Origin: Selaginella moellendorffii
Taxonomy: Eukaryota; Streptophyta; Lycopodiopsida; Selaginellales; Selaginellaceae
Assembly: GCF_000143415.4 (NCBI RefSeq)
Contig: NW_003314284.1
Coordinates: 1,282,984 to 1,346,983 of the forward strand
Length of the DNA: 64,000 nucleotides
Reading direction: 5' to 3'
The position numbers were made by a program, and so were the translations under genes. Positions 10,291 through 24,500 of this stretch are shown here, piece after piece. How positions within the stretch are numbered: position 1 is the first letter of the stretch; the number at the start of each line of letters is the position of its first letter. The notes under the pieces were generated by a model. It did not search any database. It was not told the origin of the DNA and worked only from the letters and a program-made list of their open reading frames with translations.

Positions 10291-10836
10291 TTTGCGAGCA
10301 GGAGATATGGTTAAACTCCCGGGGGATCGCAAGGGAGCTTCGTGATCTTGTCGCTAGCTTTGAAGTTCACGCGGGTATAGAACCCCAGGAAACGATGTCT
10401 CTTTCTGGCATGGAATCACGTAGCGATAGAGCGGGAACAGGATTGATTGATCCATGAGATCTTGTTATTTGGAGTATGAAAAAATTAATTTGACTGGATT
10501 TATTTATGGATTTTGGCCTGCAAATTCGACTCGTCCATTCCACCCACAGCGTTCATTCCTCTGATATGGTTGGTGCTTCCTCTGTATCATGTGGCATTCC
10601 TTCGTGTATCACACAAGCACCAATCCTCTTCTCGTCTATGTGGCATTCCTTCGTTTACCACATCATTCCTCTTCTCCTCAGCTCTTTAAGCTGTATGTAC
10701 TTTGAGCTTTCTTTTATCTGCCCGTGCAGAATTCCGTATGTTGGAAATGAACTTTTCCCTGCTCAAAGTGAGCCACTGTAACATCGTTTTAGTTTCTCAA
10801 TCAGGACATGCAAAAAAAATCACCTGTGGCATCCCA

Positions 10837-12232
10837 TCAGTGTAGATCAGTGTAGTCTTCATATGCGAAGTTGAGTACTTTAGCCTTGCCAAAGAATCTA
10901 ATAACTGCTCAGTCGTAGGTCCTGTCGAAACGAAGTTAGATTCTGGTAGTAAAATAGTAACTAGCGAGAGGTTTACCTTGCTGCCTCCTCTTGTGTCCCA
11001 TATGCCCCTGGAAATGCAAAACAAACAATAAAAAACCAAATATTATAGTTCAGCTCCTGAAAAGACTCACCCAGTCGAATCGCACGAGAGTCCAGCCTGC
11101 ACCAAAGATGAAAACAGTGTTAGAATGGTGATGGTCAAAAGCTTGGGTGCTGGCTGTGATCTCTTCAAGTTGATCATGGCAATACATCCAGGTAGCTAGA
11201 TGGTATCTCAAGAGGTTTAGAGGGATGAGCTCTACTCACGTTATGGAGGCCGCCCATTCTTGACATTTTGACTTTTTGAGACGATATACTCCGCGATAGT
11301 TTGATGCTCGAGGCCGAGTCTCCCTCGTGCGTGGAAAGCCAGCGTCACCTCCAAGAAGGTCGGGTGTAAACCAGATCAACGACTTGCCGCGACTCATTTG
11401 ACGTAGCATGGTGATGAATTCCTTGTCGGGCAGATTGATCCACTGCAGAGAAAATCCAAGTGTTTAGATCTTGCCAAAGTAGAAACGTTGATATGATCAT
11501 ACCTGGGGGATCTCGTGCACGTAATCCGAGTAGGGAAAGTTTGGGCAGTTTTGGCCGCGGAACTTGATGTAAGCTCGGTCATAAATCCTGCGAGTGAACA
11601 TCTTTAAGAAGAAGGAGAAAAACAAATTAACCTGGCTCCGGCTTCCTCATTGCTGCATGAACCAACGTATATTTGCTTGCCTTTATTCGTACCCCTGATC
11701 ATCACGATAAATTAAAAATCAGCGTGAATGTTGAAGATCTTTCATTTGAAAAAAAAAACTGTAAGGAAGAACATACTCACCAAATATGCGTCTCCCAACG
11801 CTCGATTCACTTGTAGTACGAGACTCCAACGTAGCGGGACGACTTTTTAGCGTATCTCCTCGCGCGCGTCGGCGTCTTCCTCTTCTTTCTCGTTTCTTCT
11901 TTCTTGGATGGTCGAGCAGCGATCTTCGCACAACTAGACCTTTTGATCTTTGAGCTCGAGCTGCAAGACGAAGTCTTGATCGTAGAAGCTGCGGCCCGAG
12001 TGACCATGGAGGTGGCTTCCTTCTTTTTCTCGGCGATCATCGGATGATGATCTTGACCACCCCCCATCGCTGGTGATGGCGGTGCTAGACGACGTCGCTT
12101 TGTTCTTGGCGCCAACGACCCTGCTGAAGCTACCGGGGGCAATGTGAATGCGGCCGCAGGATCATCACAATCATCAAGGGAAGGAGCTGTTGGATAATGG
12201 GCAGCTGGAGAGAATATAGAGGTGACGGCCAT
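10837..12232 (-). pseudogene. Double-AP2-domain transcription factor gene with two in-frame TGAs
   Basis: The gene is multi-exon. The N-terminal 140 residues are basic and Ser/Lys-rich and lead into AP2 repeat 1: SRYVGVSYYK, a TGA (11,809-11,807), then IERWETHIW. The repeat continues through exons encoding GTNKGKQIYVGS and YDRAYIKFRGQNCPNFPY. A linker (FITMLRQMSRG) leads to repeat 2: SNYRGVYR, YGTQEEAAR, TYD, a second TGA (10,911-10,909), AVIRFFGKAKVLNFAYED. Splice signals and phases fit across all these exons. Both TGAs sit where AP2 domains carry Arg, consistent with CGA-to-TGA change. Such proteins bind DNA in the nucleus. The gene is either a recent pseudogene or the TGAs are errors. Confidence 0.7.
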
Positions 12233-12599
12233 GGAGATCTACGTACCCTTGCGCGCTGAACGCCTGCGCCGTGCGTCCTTGATGTTGGTATCTTCATCTG
12301 GGGCCGTGAAATCTCCTGGAGCAAGCTGGAATCCCCTCGCAAGTACCTCCACGGCGAGTAACTCATTCGACGAGGACTCGGTACGAAGTATATGGGCCGG
12401 CGGGCGGCGGCGATTGGTTGCGGTGGCGCCGCAATGCCAGTTGCCCGTGCTGCCCTGGACGATCGAACAGGATTGGAGCGAGGCATGACCGAGCAAAGCA
12501 AATCGAAAGAGCAAGAACCATAGAAACCAAAGGAAGCGGTTCTCTTCTTATACTCGATATTTTCGTTCTTTGAGCTCTCGTTTCACTGTGCTAGCCGGC

Positions 12600-13100
12600 T
12601 ACCGTGACCGCCTTTGACATGAGGCCACGCAGGCGCCGCGCCCATTAAAACATACGCACCATGGCTTTCAGGGCCGCTGGATTCCCGTCCATACATATGC
12701 GAATATAGGGAGCAGTCCATACGCGTGCCGCATACGTATAACTCTCCGCGCTGACCACAGTAATTGTCTCCTGGTAAGCAAACGAGAAAAGATTTAATTC
12801 CCCGCCCCAAATGGTCATGCCATTGAGAAATCTGGGCCTTGAGAATGTGACCATGCCCAACAAATGCGCAGCATGCATGAAAGAGCTCAATCAAAATCCA
12901 CCACCTACGTCTGGGAGTTATTGTGCTTGGATGAATGGAGCGGAGTTAATGGATACGAATGCCACATCTGAAAAGTCTCCAAACAGCTGTACAAACCTTG
13001 GATAGTCACAGTTGGGCTTGGGGACAAAACCGACAGCCACCTCACTAGAGAAGGAACGAAAGGAGAGAGCTCAATCAGAGATGGCCACCATGAACACAAG
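12600..13100 (-). pseudogene. Possible further PPR relic
   Basis: The minus strand shows scattered PPR-like pieces: SHGAYVLM near 12,660, and a 'tctctagtgaggtgg..gtcggttttgtc' stretch near 13,035 resembling 8965-9005 inside the PPR relic. No long frame survives. The assignment is weak. Confidence 0.3.
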
Positions 13101-13650
13101 TTCTCTCCATCCATGGTTTGATGTAGATCAGTGATAACTCTATGAAGATTTTGGTTGTATTGTTGGACCGCAAAGAGCCAGAGCGCGCGACTAATTCCGT
13201 ACGCGTTTTTGTGTACGAAATTAGACAACAGTGTACCATGGAGTTACAGAACACTGGAAGTTCTATCAATTTTTGGACATGATAACCATGTAGAATGTCG
13301 AGTGGAGTGTAAATATGAATCAGCCTTGAAAATAGATAATGATTTACGTTGGTTATTGTCTTGTGGCTCCACCGCTAGGATGGCAACCACAAGCCCCACA
13401 TCCCGATCAAATTGCGCCACTTGCACAGTTAAGCCCTTCCATCGCATGGATTTGGAGAATCTTCTTAAAACATATCTAATATATCTAGGCTGAAGAAATG
13501 TATCCAAACAAGCTTCAAGAGCAGCAAAGCTTGAAAGCTCCACCCCAGCATTCTCTCCCTCCCTGCCAGAATGGTGCACATCCCTCCTGGAATAACAAAA
13601 GCTCGTTCTTTTCGGCTTATATGAGAGAAAAGAAAAGAAAAGCAAAAAAA
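13100..13650. other. Spacer, nothing recognised
   Basis: Overlapping frames of up to about 133 codons exist on both strands. None has a recognisable motif or matches elsewhere in the window. Confidence 0.35.
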
Positions 13651-13654
13651 GAAT

Positions 13655-16348
13655 TTAAGCTTCATAAGCTTCAATGGTCACTTCGTCGCAAACTTGTGGC
13701 GAAGTTTCAACTAGATTTTGGTCCCTGCTACCCGGAAACAATCGAGCCTGTTCTGGGCTTGGATTTGCGAGCCATCTCCAGTAGATGGCAGCAGCCCCTA
13801 CGACCGCCACCATCGACAGCGCCGAGAGGCCACCAAAATGATTCACCTCGCTCGCAACGATGGCCACTCCCATCATAACCAGCTCTGCGAGGCTCGCTAG
13901 CGATACCTCCGTGGTTCCTACCAGGTTGGCCTGCGAGATTGGCACCGCTGTCTGAAAGACTTGCGCGTCCACCATATCGTAGACCCAGAAGCCCAGCCTT
14001 GAAACTACCTGCAAACACCGAGAAGAAATCTTTAGTAGAGCGAAAAAAAAAAACACGAAAAAAGGAGAGCTTACTATCAAAACCAAGAATGTGATGAGGG
14101 CAGCCTGATGTTTCACTTGAGTGCTCCAGTAGACAGCAACAGCCAGAGCAAGCAGCCCCGCTTGGAATACCAAAGCAGTCAATCCCGCCTGCGAGGTGGA
14201 AACATCTAAGCAATGTTTGCAAAACTCAATCGAGTTTACTTACTTTGAGCACCCCGAGCTTTCCTATCACTGCAGAAGAGACGAATGTGGCGACGAAACC
14301 CATCAGTGCACACATCCCGCGAAAGCTTCCAATGATCGACGGGTTCAGTCCTAGGCAAAACAATTTTTTAAGAGAGCGAGAGAGCTCTGTGTAAAGCTTT
14401 ACCTTGCTGCGTTAGGAAAGACGTCATGAGGCTTCCAGGTCCAAGGACGGCATTGAAGTATAAGAGAACGTAAGCGACACTTGCTGGAAGAATTGGTTGT
14501 GACAAGTATTGAATCCATCCACGCTTGATGGCACGAAAGCCTTCCTCGGCTGGACAATATGGAAAAAAAGAAGACAACAGTTAGTTATCTAGACGGCAGT
14601 AGAAATTCAAGGCAGCCTTACATGATTGATCTTGATATCCTTTGGACTCGGTCCAGTTACGCGTTTTGGGGCGATCTAGTACCCCTTTCGAAAGCTTATA
14701 TGTACAATGAACAAGATATATCTGTAATAACAACATTGATAAGAACCAAAAGTTTAAAGATTTTACCTTACCAGGAGAGGAAGAGATGTAACCATTGCTA
14801 CCGCGGCAATGCAAATGCATTTGACAGGAGTATACCTCGACAACAATATTCCAAACAGAAGCGGACCAGCTATCTGAAAATCAAGAAAGCTTCAGCATTG
14901 AAAAGTCACGAAAGAGAACATTATTATACCTCGCAGACTAGATCAACTCTTCTCAGTATCGCATTTGCATTTGCTAAAGCCAGAGACCGATTTGATCCTG
15001 CGAGCTGCAAAACCGAGCAAAATCGTGATTGAGATATCGAGCAGTTTTCTTGAATGAGACTGGAAATTACCTGAACGACCCAGTCCCTTTCGAAAGCAAC
15101 GCCGCACGCAAGGCCAGCCAGCCGCTCCAACGCACCGAAGGTCATCAAAATGATGAACCAAGGTTTCAGGAGAAGTCCAGACGTTGTGGACGCTGTTGCT
15201 GCTCCACCACGAAGGGCGAAAACTACCACGGCAGCAGAGACGACCATGGAGAAAGTCTGCAAATACGAAGGTTTCATACGACTAAATCCACAATACGCGT
15301 GCATACCTGAACAATGCTTAGAAAGTTAAACGATGCAGGCCTTGGCATGGAATCCATGAACGCTCCTACGCAAGGGCCACCGACGAAGATGACCAGCTGC
15401 AAGCAGTGTCCAAAGTAGCGTTAGTGAAGTGACGAAAACTTGCGGGCTTTAAACACACAATGCTTGTACGTAAAAGAAAAGAAAACACAGGATCAAACTT
15501 ATAAAAACTACCTGGCTTACGAAATTCTCCGCAGCCACGGGGAGGAAGCTGCGGTGCAGAATTGCGATAACCGCAGGAAGAGCAAAGTGCCAAGCGTGCT
15601 CCAGTAGGCAGGAAAGAAAGTGTATCCCATACAGAGCTGGTATGCAAACAATCAACGAGCCAAAAAAACACTATGAGCATTGGGATTACCTGGCCAACAA
15701 AGCTGAGCATTGCCACAGGTAACAACGTATCGGATAGGAGAGAAATCACAGCAGGCAGTCCAAATCGCCATACTCGCTCCATGAAGCACGCAGCAACATA
15801 AGTTGCATACATGGCTGGGGGCCAACAAGAGGAGGCACCCAGGTCCAGAGTTAAAGCGAGAGGAAAAGCCACAAGCCAAACCAGGAACAAGAAACTCCAA
15901 AATTTTGGAGGAGTTGCTTACCAAACAAGCTCTCTGGATGAGCAGGAGTTGCAGAGATTCGCGCCTGTTCTTCTAGTGTTTGTACCTGCATTCCAAAGCA
16001 TTAGATTTGTCTCGCAGCCTATAGTATAATTCACCTGAAGCTCTGATAGCAAACCATCTGACAGTGATTCATCCGGCTGCGGGGATTCGCCTTCCACGAC
16101 TTGGACATGGTTCTGTCCAAACTCGTGCGTAAAATGCGTTACATGAGAAGCTTGGCGCCTACAGGAAATGTATAAGGAGAAACCAAGGAAAAGAAAGGAA
16201 AAAAACCAAACCTTTGGAGACATGGAAATCCACACTTTGGAACTTGGAGAGCACCACCGACCAATCTAATCGGACTCACAGTCGGCGCTCTCAACCTCAG
16301 ATTGGAGTCACCGACACAACGCGTAAGGGCTCCCCTTGCGAGAGCCAT
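13655..16348 (-). CDS. Ferroportin family transporter, plastid type (IREG3/MAR1-like)
   Basis: This is a multi-pass metal exporter family (SLC40). The first exon (from 16,348) is rich in Ala/Arg/Ser, like a plastid transit peptide, and ends ..CLQ before splicing to RRQASHVTH. Later exons encode [64 protein letters not shown]-type helices, [51 protein letters not shown] and [14 protein letters not shown]. The paired '[11 protein letters not shown] / [11 protein letters not shown]' exons and the long N-terminus fit the chloroplast subfamily, implicated in Arabidopsis in plastid metal and aminoglycoside import. Introns are short and GT-AG. I see no disruption. A partial copy lies at 7716-8432. 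Confidence 0.85.
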
Positions 16349-16699
16349 ACTTTGCTCACTGCATCAAACCCTGAATGAGTTCCTCCTTTGTTCTAGGAGA
16401 TATAATCACAAAACCATATCTTTGGTACTTAGCTTGGCCATCTAAAAGACGAGTGCTCGTGAGAGAAAGACGTGGGTGTCTCCTGTCCCATTATCAGACA
16501 CACGAGTGACGTGGACAGTGATAAGGCGAATCTCCATTACTGGCGCGAGCAAACCATTAGTTGGATAAACATCCTTACTTGACCTTCAAGAGATCCAGAA
16601 AACAAAAAAGAGTTTGCAAAGTAGATCCGATGAAGATGATAGGCTAGCATTCAAGAGTGAAAGATCGAAGAATCTACAAGACCAAACTTTAGAATGATA

Positions 16700-16870
16700 A
16701 GTACATGAAACTTTCATCTCAGCCAGAGCCTCAGATGGAACCAGCGAGAAACTTAACTGGTGGCTCGCCAAGTGATAGAGCTCGTTTGCGGCATGGCACG
16801 AGAAGAGCAGATAAATCCGAGGCGGGACCATCCATGCGAATCTCATAAACAAGAGCGAGTACTGTAAGGA
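16700..16870 (-). pseudogene. Degenerate mitochondrial pyruvate carrier copy
   Basis: The frame reads [12 protein letters not shown], then [15 protein letters not shown], and runs into LYHLASHQLSFSLVP. It lacks SVQ and the RIYNH segment found in the intact gene at 20,446-20,985, and the upstream exons are missing. It sits just upstream of the ferroportin gene, as the relic pair at 7.7-8.5 kb also shows. Confidence 0.75.
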
Positions 16871-16989
16871 GAAGAAAATAAAAGGACCACATTTCAACGA
16901 GGAAATCAATTTCACGCGCCAGCGAGGTAACCAGCAACGTTACGGTGGCCCGAAAGTACTGTTTTTCGTGCTCCCATGCTACTAGGTTG

Positions 16990-18555
16990 TACACAAGCTT
17001 GAAGAGGTGACTTGTCGAGATTTCTTGTGGCAAAGCGGTAAAAGAGCGTTTATTTTTTGGTTGCAGCTCAAGGAGAGAGATATTCCGACGCCAGCCACTG
17101 AAGCGATGTATTCGGCGGAAGGAATTACATGTATGGCTTGTCTCTTTTCCTTTTCACTTCTAACTCTTGTGTCGCTCATGTCTAGAGTTCCTTGTACTTT
17201 CTCTTCTGGATGCCCTTCTCCTGTTTGATGTGAGCGAGCAACTCTGTGTGCTCTTCTTCGCGTGGCTGCAGCTCCAGGTCCAGGCAAACAAGCATCCGCG
17301 CGAATGGCTCGACGCTTTCGTAGCTCAAGCCAAAGCTGGCGGCGGGGGCGACCTGATCTGCTTCATAGACACCGTGCACGCATACAGGTTTCAGAAATTC
17401 TTTCTGCCAACCAGGGAGAACATCGACAACGTCTATAACGTTTGGTTCAAGGAACTCCCGATGGTAGAGTGGCAATCGATCGACCTCACCCCCGGCGTCC
17501 GCCAGGTGTTGGAGGTAAAGTCCTTAGCTCGATTTGCAAAACAGAAACAGGCTTTGTTTGTTCTTTTTTTTTTTTTCTGGCAGGAGGTGGTGGCAGCAGT
17601 GACTCACACATTCGAATGGGACCAAAGCCTTCTTGTACCTCTGGAGTGCTGGGTTCCAAGAAGCTCGCTTGTTTACCAGTACAGCCCTCGCGAGGTTTCA
17701 TACTTTATGGACTTTACGGGCCGTCTGATGTACACTTGGACACTAACGAAGAAGGGGCAGCGGGACCATGCCGAGCTCCAGAAACTGTGCTCGACGGGCA
17801 AGTAGCACGCACAGTCGGTGACAGTGGGAAGCAGCGACGAGCGCCAGCTCTACCGTGCTGCCGCTGCCGTTTTCGGCAAGGATTTTAGCTGCCATTTCGT
17901 GCAGCTGTGCAGGAACGCGCAGTGGGAGCCGGATGGGGTCCCTTGCTCGCAATCCGAGCTGGGAGAAATAAGGGAGCTGGCATGGAGGGGGCTGATTTTA
18001 GTCTTCAACTTCCAGCACAGAGTTCCGGAGCATTACTTTGACGACGGGCATAAACAAATGAGAAGTGAGGTGCCGTTCGGCGCCCTGATAGTCTACATTG
18101 TTCACGTACGCACACTCTCTTTGTTTTTTTCGTTGGAATGTGTTTCTGATTTGTTTCCTTTTCTCTTGTGTGTTGTTTTGCGCAGCTGATATTTGAGGAT
18201 CACTTGGCTCTAGACATTGATCGCAAAACGTCACAAGAATGTGAGTGACATGAATTATCTTTGCTTGGTGGAAGTATTTACTAAAGCTGTTTCTGTAGGC
18301 ACGGTGGCTCTAAATAGTCACCCAAATCTTGATACAATCTGGATCAAGAGAGGCATTTTTATTGCATCAGATGCGACTAAGAAGAGATGTCTAGCTCTTG
18401 AGAAGTAGCCAGCGCTGATGAAATAGGCGATGCTATGGGTACATATTATGATCAGGAACACAAAGAGTTATGGTTTAAAATGGCCAAAATATTTAGATGG
18501 AGTTATGAGAGGCTCGCTGCATATATTGTAGCATACGCAATTTCCAAAAGAACAA
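16990..18555 (+). pseudogene. Broken copy 1 of the unrecognised gene family
   Basis: This copy is colinear with 39,090-37,412 on the opposite strand. Matching exons encode CVLFFAWLQLQVQANK, KELPMVEWQSIDLTPGVRQV, YTWTLTKKGQRDHAELQKL, GSSDERQLYRAAAAVFGKD and VPFGALIVYIVHV. A stop (17,803-17,805) replaces a few residues after CSTGK, and the last exon is shortened. The first exon is largely missing. The segment around 17,395-17,450, which is frameshifted in the 38-kb copy, is open here. Confidence 0.8.
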
Positions 18556-18559
18556 TTTA

Positions 18560-18860
18560 AGAATATATGGGTTATAGGTCTTCCCAACTATAGGTGATAG
18601 CATGGATTTGTCGTGCCAGCATGCCAAGAGTATGCACTTACTAGACAGCTTTTTGACTTGAGTTGCAACGAATGAGTGCCACCGCCTGGCCTCCAAAATA
18701 CCTTGTCCAGTAAGTGCTCAACGTTCATCATTGCGTTCAATGGGAAGAGCATCTTCAAATCCAGCATGAGCGGTATCATTTTGGACAGGGGATAGGACGG
18801 CAGGAACTCAAGAATCCATAGCTTAAGGCCGTATTCCACTATGATCAACAAGAGAATAGC
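18560..18860. other. Unassigned insert within the inverted segmental copy
   Basis: The minus strand is open for 87 codons (18,588-18,851) and contains a stretch rich in Leu/Met. I do not recognise it. It occupies the place where the oxygenase gene would lie if the block were colinear with 32-39 kb. Confidence 0.3.
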
Positions 18861-18861
18861 A

Positions 18862-19040
18862 AGACTTTGTTCTCAATCGATTGCTGGAAAATATGCCGAA
18901 GAACAATTTCGTGGAGAGGTCAAGTATGATCTTTAGAACAAGTATAAAATTTTGAAATTGATATAGGAATCCAAGCTGCGAAGGACGACGGTATCCATAG
19001 AAACGTTTTGGATTTCTTAAGCTTGATTGCCTTTTTGATG
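18862..19040 (+). pseudogene. Relic of RPC6 (RNA polymerase III subunit) gene
   Basis: 'tcaatcgattgctggaaa' at 18,876 matches RPC6 exon 1. 'atccaagctgcgaagga' at about 18,968, followed by intron-like 'gattcttaag..cttgatt' sequence, matches the exon encoding QAAKND and the adjoining intron. The rest of the gene is deleted. Confidence 0.75.
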
Positions 19041-19079
19041 GCCAAGATAAAGCTCTAGCAGCCTCAAGTAAATTTTTGG

Positions 19080-19325
19080 AAGTTCAGCGAGCGAGGCATG
19101 GTCAAGGCGGCCATGCTCTACGTCAGCGACCTCAAGGCTTTACGTGCTGAAGAGCGCTCTCAAGAAATCGGCGGATGGGAGCCCCGGCGAGGTGATGTGT
19201 TAGGCCAGCCAAGGACTCGAAAGTGAAGAAGGCTCGCTCGCCCGGCAAGAAGCAGCCAGTGGCGCCAGCGGGAAGAGGAGCAAGAATGGAAAACGAGGCA
19301 GAGACTGCCGAAAGATGCGTTTTTT
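19080..19325 (+). pseudogene. Relic of the P-class PPR gene (C-terminus)
   Basis: The relic encodes in order MVKAAMLYVSDLK, then after an internal deletion VLKSALKKSADGSPGEV, then in another frame SKVKKARSPGKKQPVAPAG. These match the end of the intact gene at 32,163-34,385. It follows the RPC6 relic exactly as PPR follows RPC6 at 35.8-32.2 kb on the other strand. Confidence 0.8.
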
Positions 19326-19639
19326 CCAATGCAGTGTAGCGGCTCGGACAAAATGACTAGGATGGGGTGGTGGAAATGGAACAGGTGGGACTTCCTAACG
19401 GATGATGACTTCGCCTATTGGACACTGGTTGCAAAACAAGATAGTCAGTTGGTGAACTTGGATTTCGTGGGTGTGCACTTTGGATCTGCATGGTGCGAAG
19501 GACATTGGCAACTTACTGGTGTGGAGCACATCGGCTCCAAGTTGAGCAATGGCATCACCATTGTCCACAAATTATATGGCATGGGTCAAGTTAAATGTAT
19601 TTCATGTCTCTAACAATCAACATCTTTTTAAGTTACCAT

Positions 19640-20045
19640 GATCCCAACATGTTAACTTGACCATGTTGGGAAAACTATTTTGCTTTTTCCAACTTATCAA
19701 GAAGTCCTTAATTGTTGGTAATATGTACTTGATCTTCTTTTGTGTATTTGTTCAGCAATTGATAATTTATGTACATGCATATCTACTTGTCTTCTTTACG
19801 AACACCAAAGCCTCATGATATACCCCTTATTGACTAACTCATCAAACTGCCACTTGAATTCCTGTAATTCCCTTTTGTCCAACCAATATGCTACTACTTT
19901 CACTCCCTCCATATACTCAATTTCATGTTCTATAGCAAGTGGTAATTTTGTCAGAAGTTCCACATACATGGTATCTCAGAAACAGTGTAACACCCATTTT
20001 GCCTCTCACAAACATGTTCCTTTAATGAGTTGGTCTACCAGATTT
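19640..20045 (-). mobile_element. Ty3/gypsy reverse-transcriptase relic
   Basis: The minus-strand translation contains LPLAIEHEIEY and, in another frame, DKRELQEFKWQFDELVNKGYI, then VFVKK. This is the arrangement at the start of gypsy reverse transcriptases (..IEH.I.L..., ELKKQIDELLxKGYI, VLFVKKKDG). Stops and frameshifts show it is dead, and I see no LTRs around it. Confidence 0.6.
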
Positions 20046-20445
20046 AAATAAGACCTAATTAGTTAGATCTTGGGATAACATTCCAAAGATCACATTAAAT
20101 CTACATAAATAAAAAGGTGAAATCACTTGAATGCTAGCTTAATTTGTACTTTTAACTACTTTGAACAAACTTCTTAGATGTTTGAGCCTTCACTACTGTA
20201 TGTTTCAAGAGATCTTGAATGCCTGAAAGTTTCAAGTAAGTTTAACCTGAATTTTATCCATCTAATCGATTGCCTTCCATGTCACTTTTGTATTTAATAT
20301 TGGGACAGAAGGAAAACTTGAAAGAATGCTTCTAATAATTTGTTAATGTAATAGTTAGGAAAAAGAGATGGCAATAGCAGTAGATCCAAAACTTCCCACG
20401 AAGATGAGAGTATAGTATAGTATATGAAAACTTCCATCTCTTCCA

Positions 20446-20985
20446 TCAGCTCTTCGCAGCAGAGCCTTTCGATCTGCCCAAGAACGAAGATCGTACGTTG
20501 GAACCAGCGAGAAAACTAAGCGAGAAACTTAACTGGTGGTGATTGTAGATCCTCGCCAAGTGATAGAGCTGGACCGACTCGTTGGCGGCATGGCACGAGA
20601 AGAGCAAATAGTTCCGAGGCTGGACCATCCACGCAAATCTCATAAACAAGAGCGAGTAGATACACATCACTGTAAGAAAAAAGATAAAACGATTCAAAGA
20701 GGAAAATCGATAGGAAGAAGAAGAGAATTCATACACTAGAAAAATGCGCTTAGTTTCAAATGATTTCCCAAGAGAATGTACCACTCGTCATGTTGCTCGA
20801 CATCATGTCTGGCGGCTTGTTGAGATCCACAAGCCCCTGCGAGCAAGAAATTCACAATTAGAGCTAAAATTTCGCAAAAGAATCGATCTCACAGCAACGA
20901 CGAATCCCCAATTGGCAACGGGGCCCCAAAAATGCGTCGTCTTGGGACCGACTGGGCTGTTCAAGAAGTTCTTGAATGCCGACAT
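20446..20985 (-). CDS. Mitochondrial pyruvate carrier (MPC family)
   Basis: Three exons encode a protein of about 120 aa that moves pyruvate across the inner mitochondrial membrane as a hetero-oligomer. Exon 1 gives [20 protein letters not shown] and continues [11 protein letters not shown]. Exon 2 gives [18 protein letters not shown]. Exon 3 gives [16 protein letters not shown] and [20 protein letters not shown], then a basic Ser-rich tail. The order FWGPVANWG ... MRFAW.VQPRN..L..CH..NE is diagnostic for the family and closest to MPC1. The exon 2/3 join is G|GT...AG|TGATG. Length is slightly above the usual 105-110 aa. A telo-box (AAACCCTAA) lies upstream at 21,013-21,022. Two decayed copies lie in the window. 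Confidence 0.9.
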
Positions 20986-21111
20986 TCTCGAGTTGACAAG
21001 AAGCCCTAAATGGAAAACCCTAACGCTATGGTTTCGGTTATAAAAGGGTTATAAAGGTTTTAGTTTGAATCTTATAGTTTTAGTTTTTTCGTTTTGATAG
21101 GTTACATTGTT

Positions 21112-24390
<3,279 letters not shown>

Positions 24391-24420
24391 GGCGTAGCTA
24401 TCGCGCCATGCCCCAGCTCA

Positions 24421-24459
24421 AAAACCCTAAACCTAGGGACTCAAATTTTGGCGGGAAAA
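24421..24459 (-). promoter_or_regulatory. E2F site plus telo-box upstream of MCM3
   Basis: TTTTGGCGGGAAAA at 24,446-24,459 is a canonical E2F/DP binding sequence. AAAACCCTAAACCT at 24,421-24,434 contains a telo-box. They lie 31-70 bp before the MCM3 ATG. This pairing is known from plant genes expressed at G1/S. Confidence 0.8.
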
Positions 24460-24500
24460 CCCAAAAACTTATTTGACAAAGGAAAAAAGGATCACAACGT

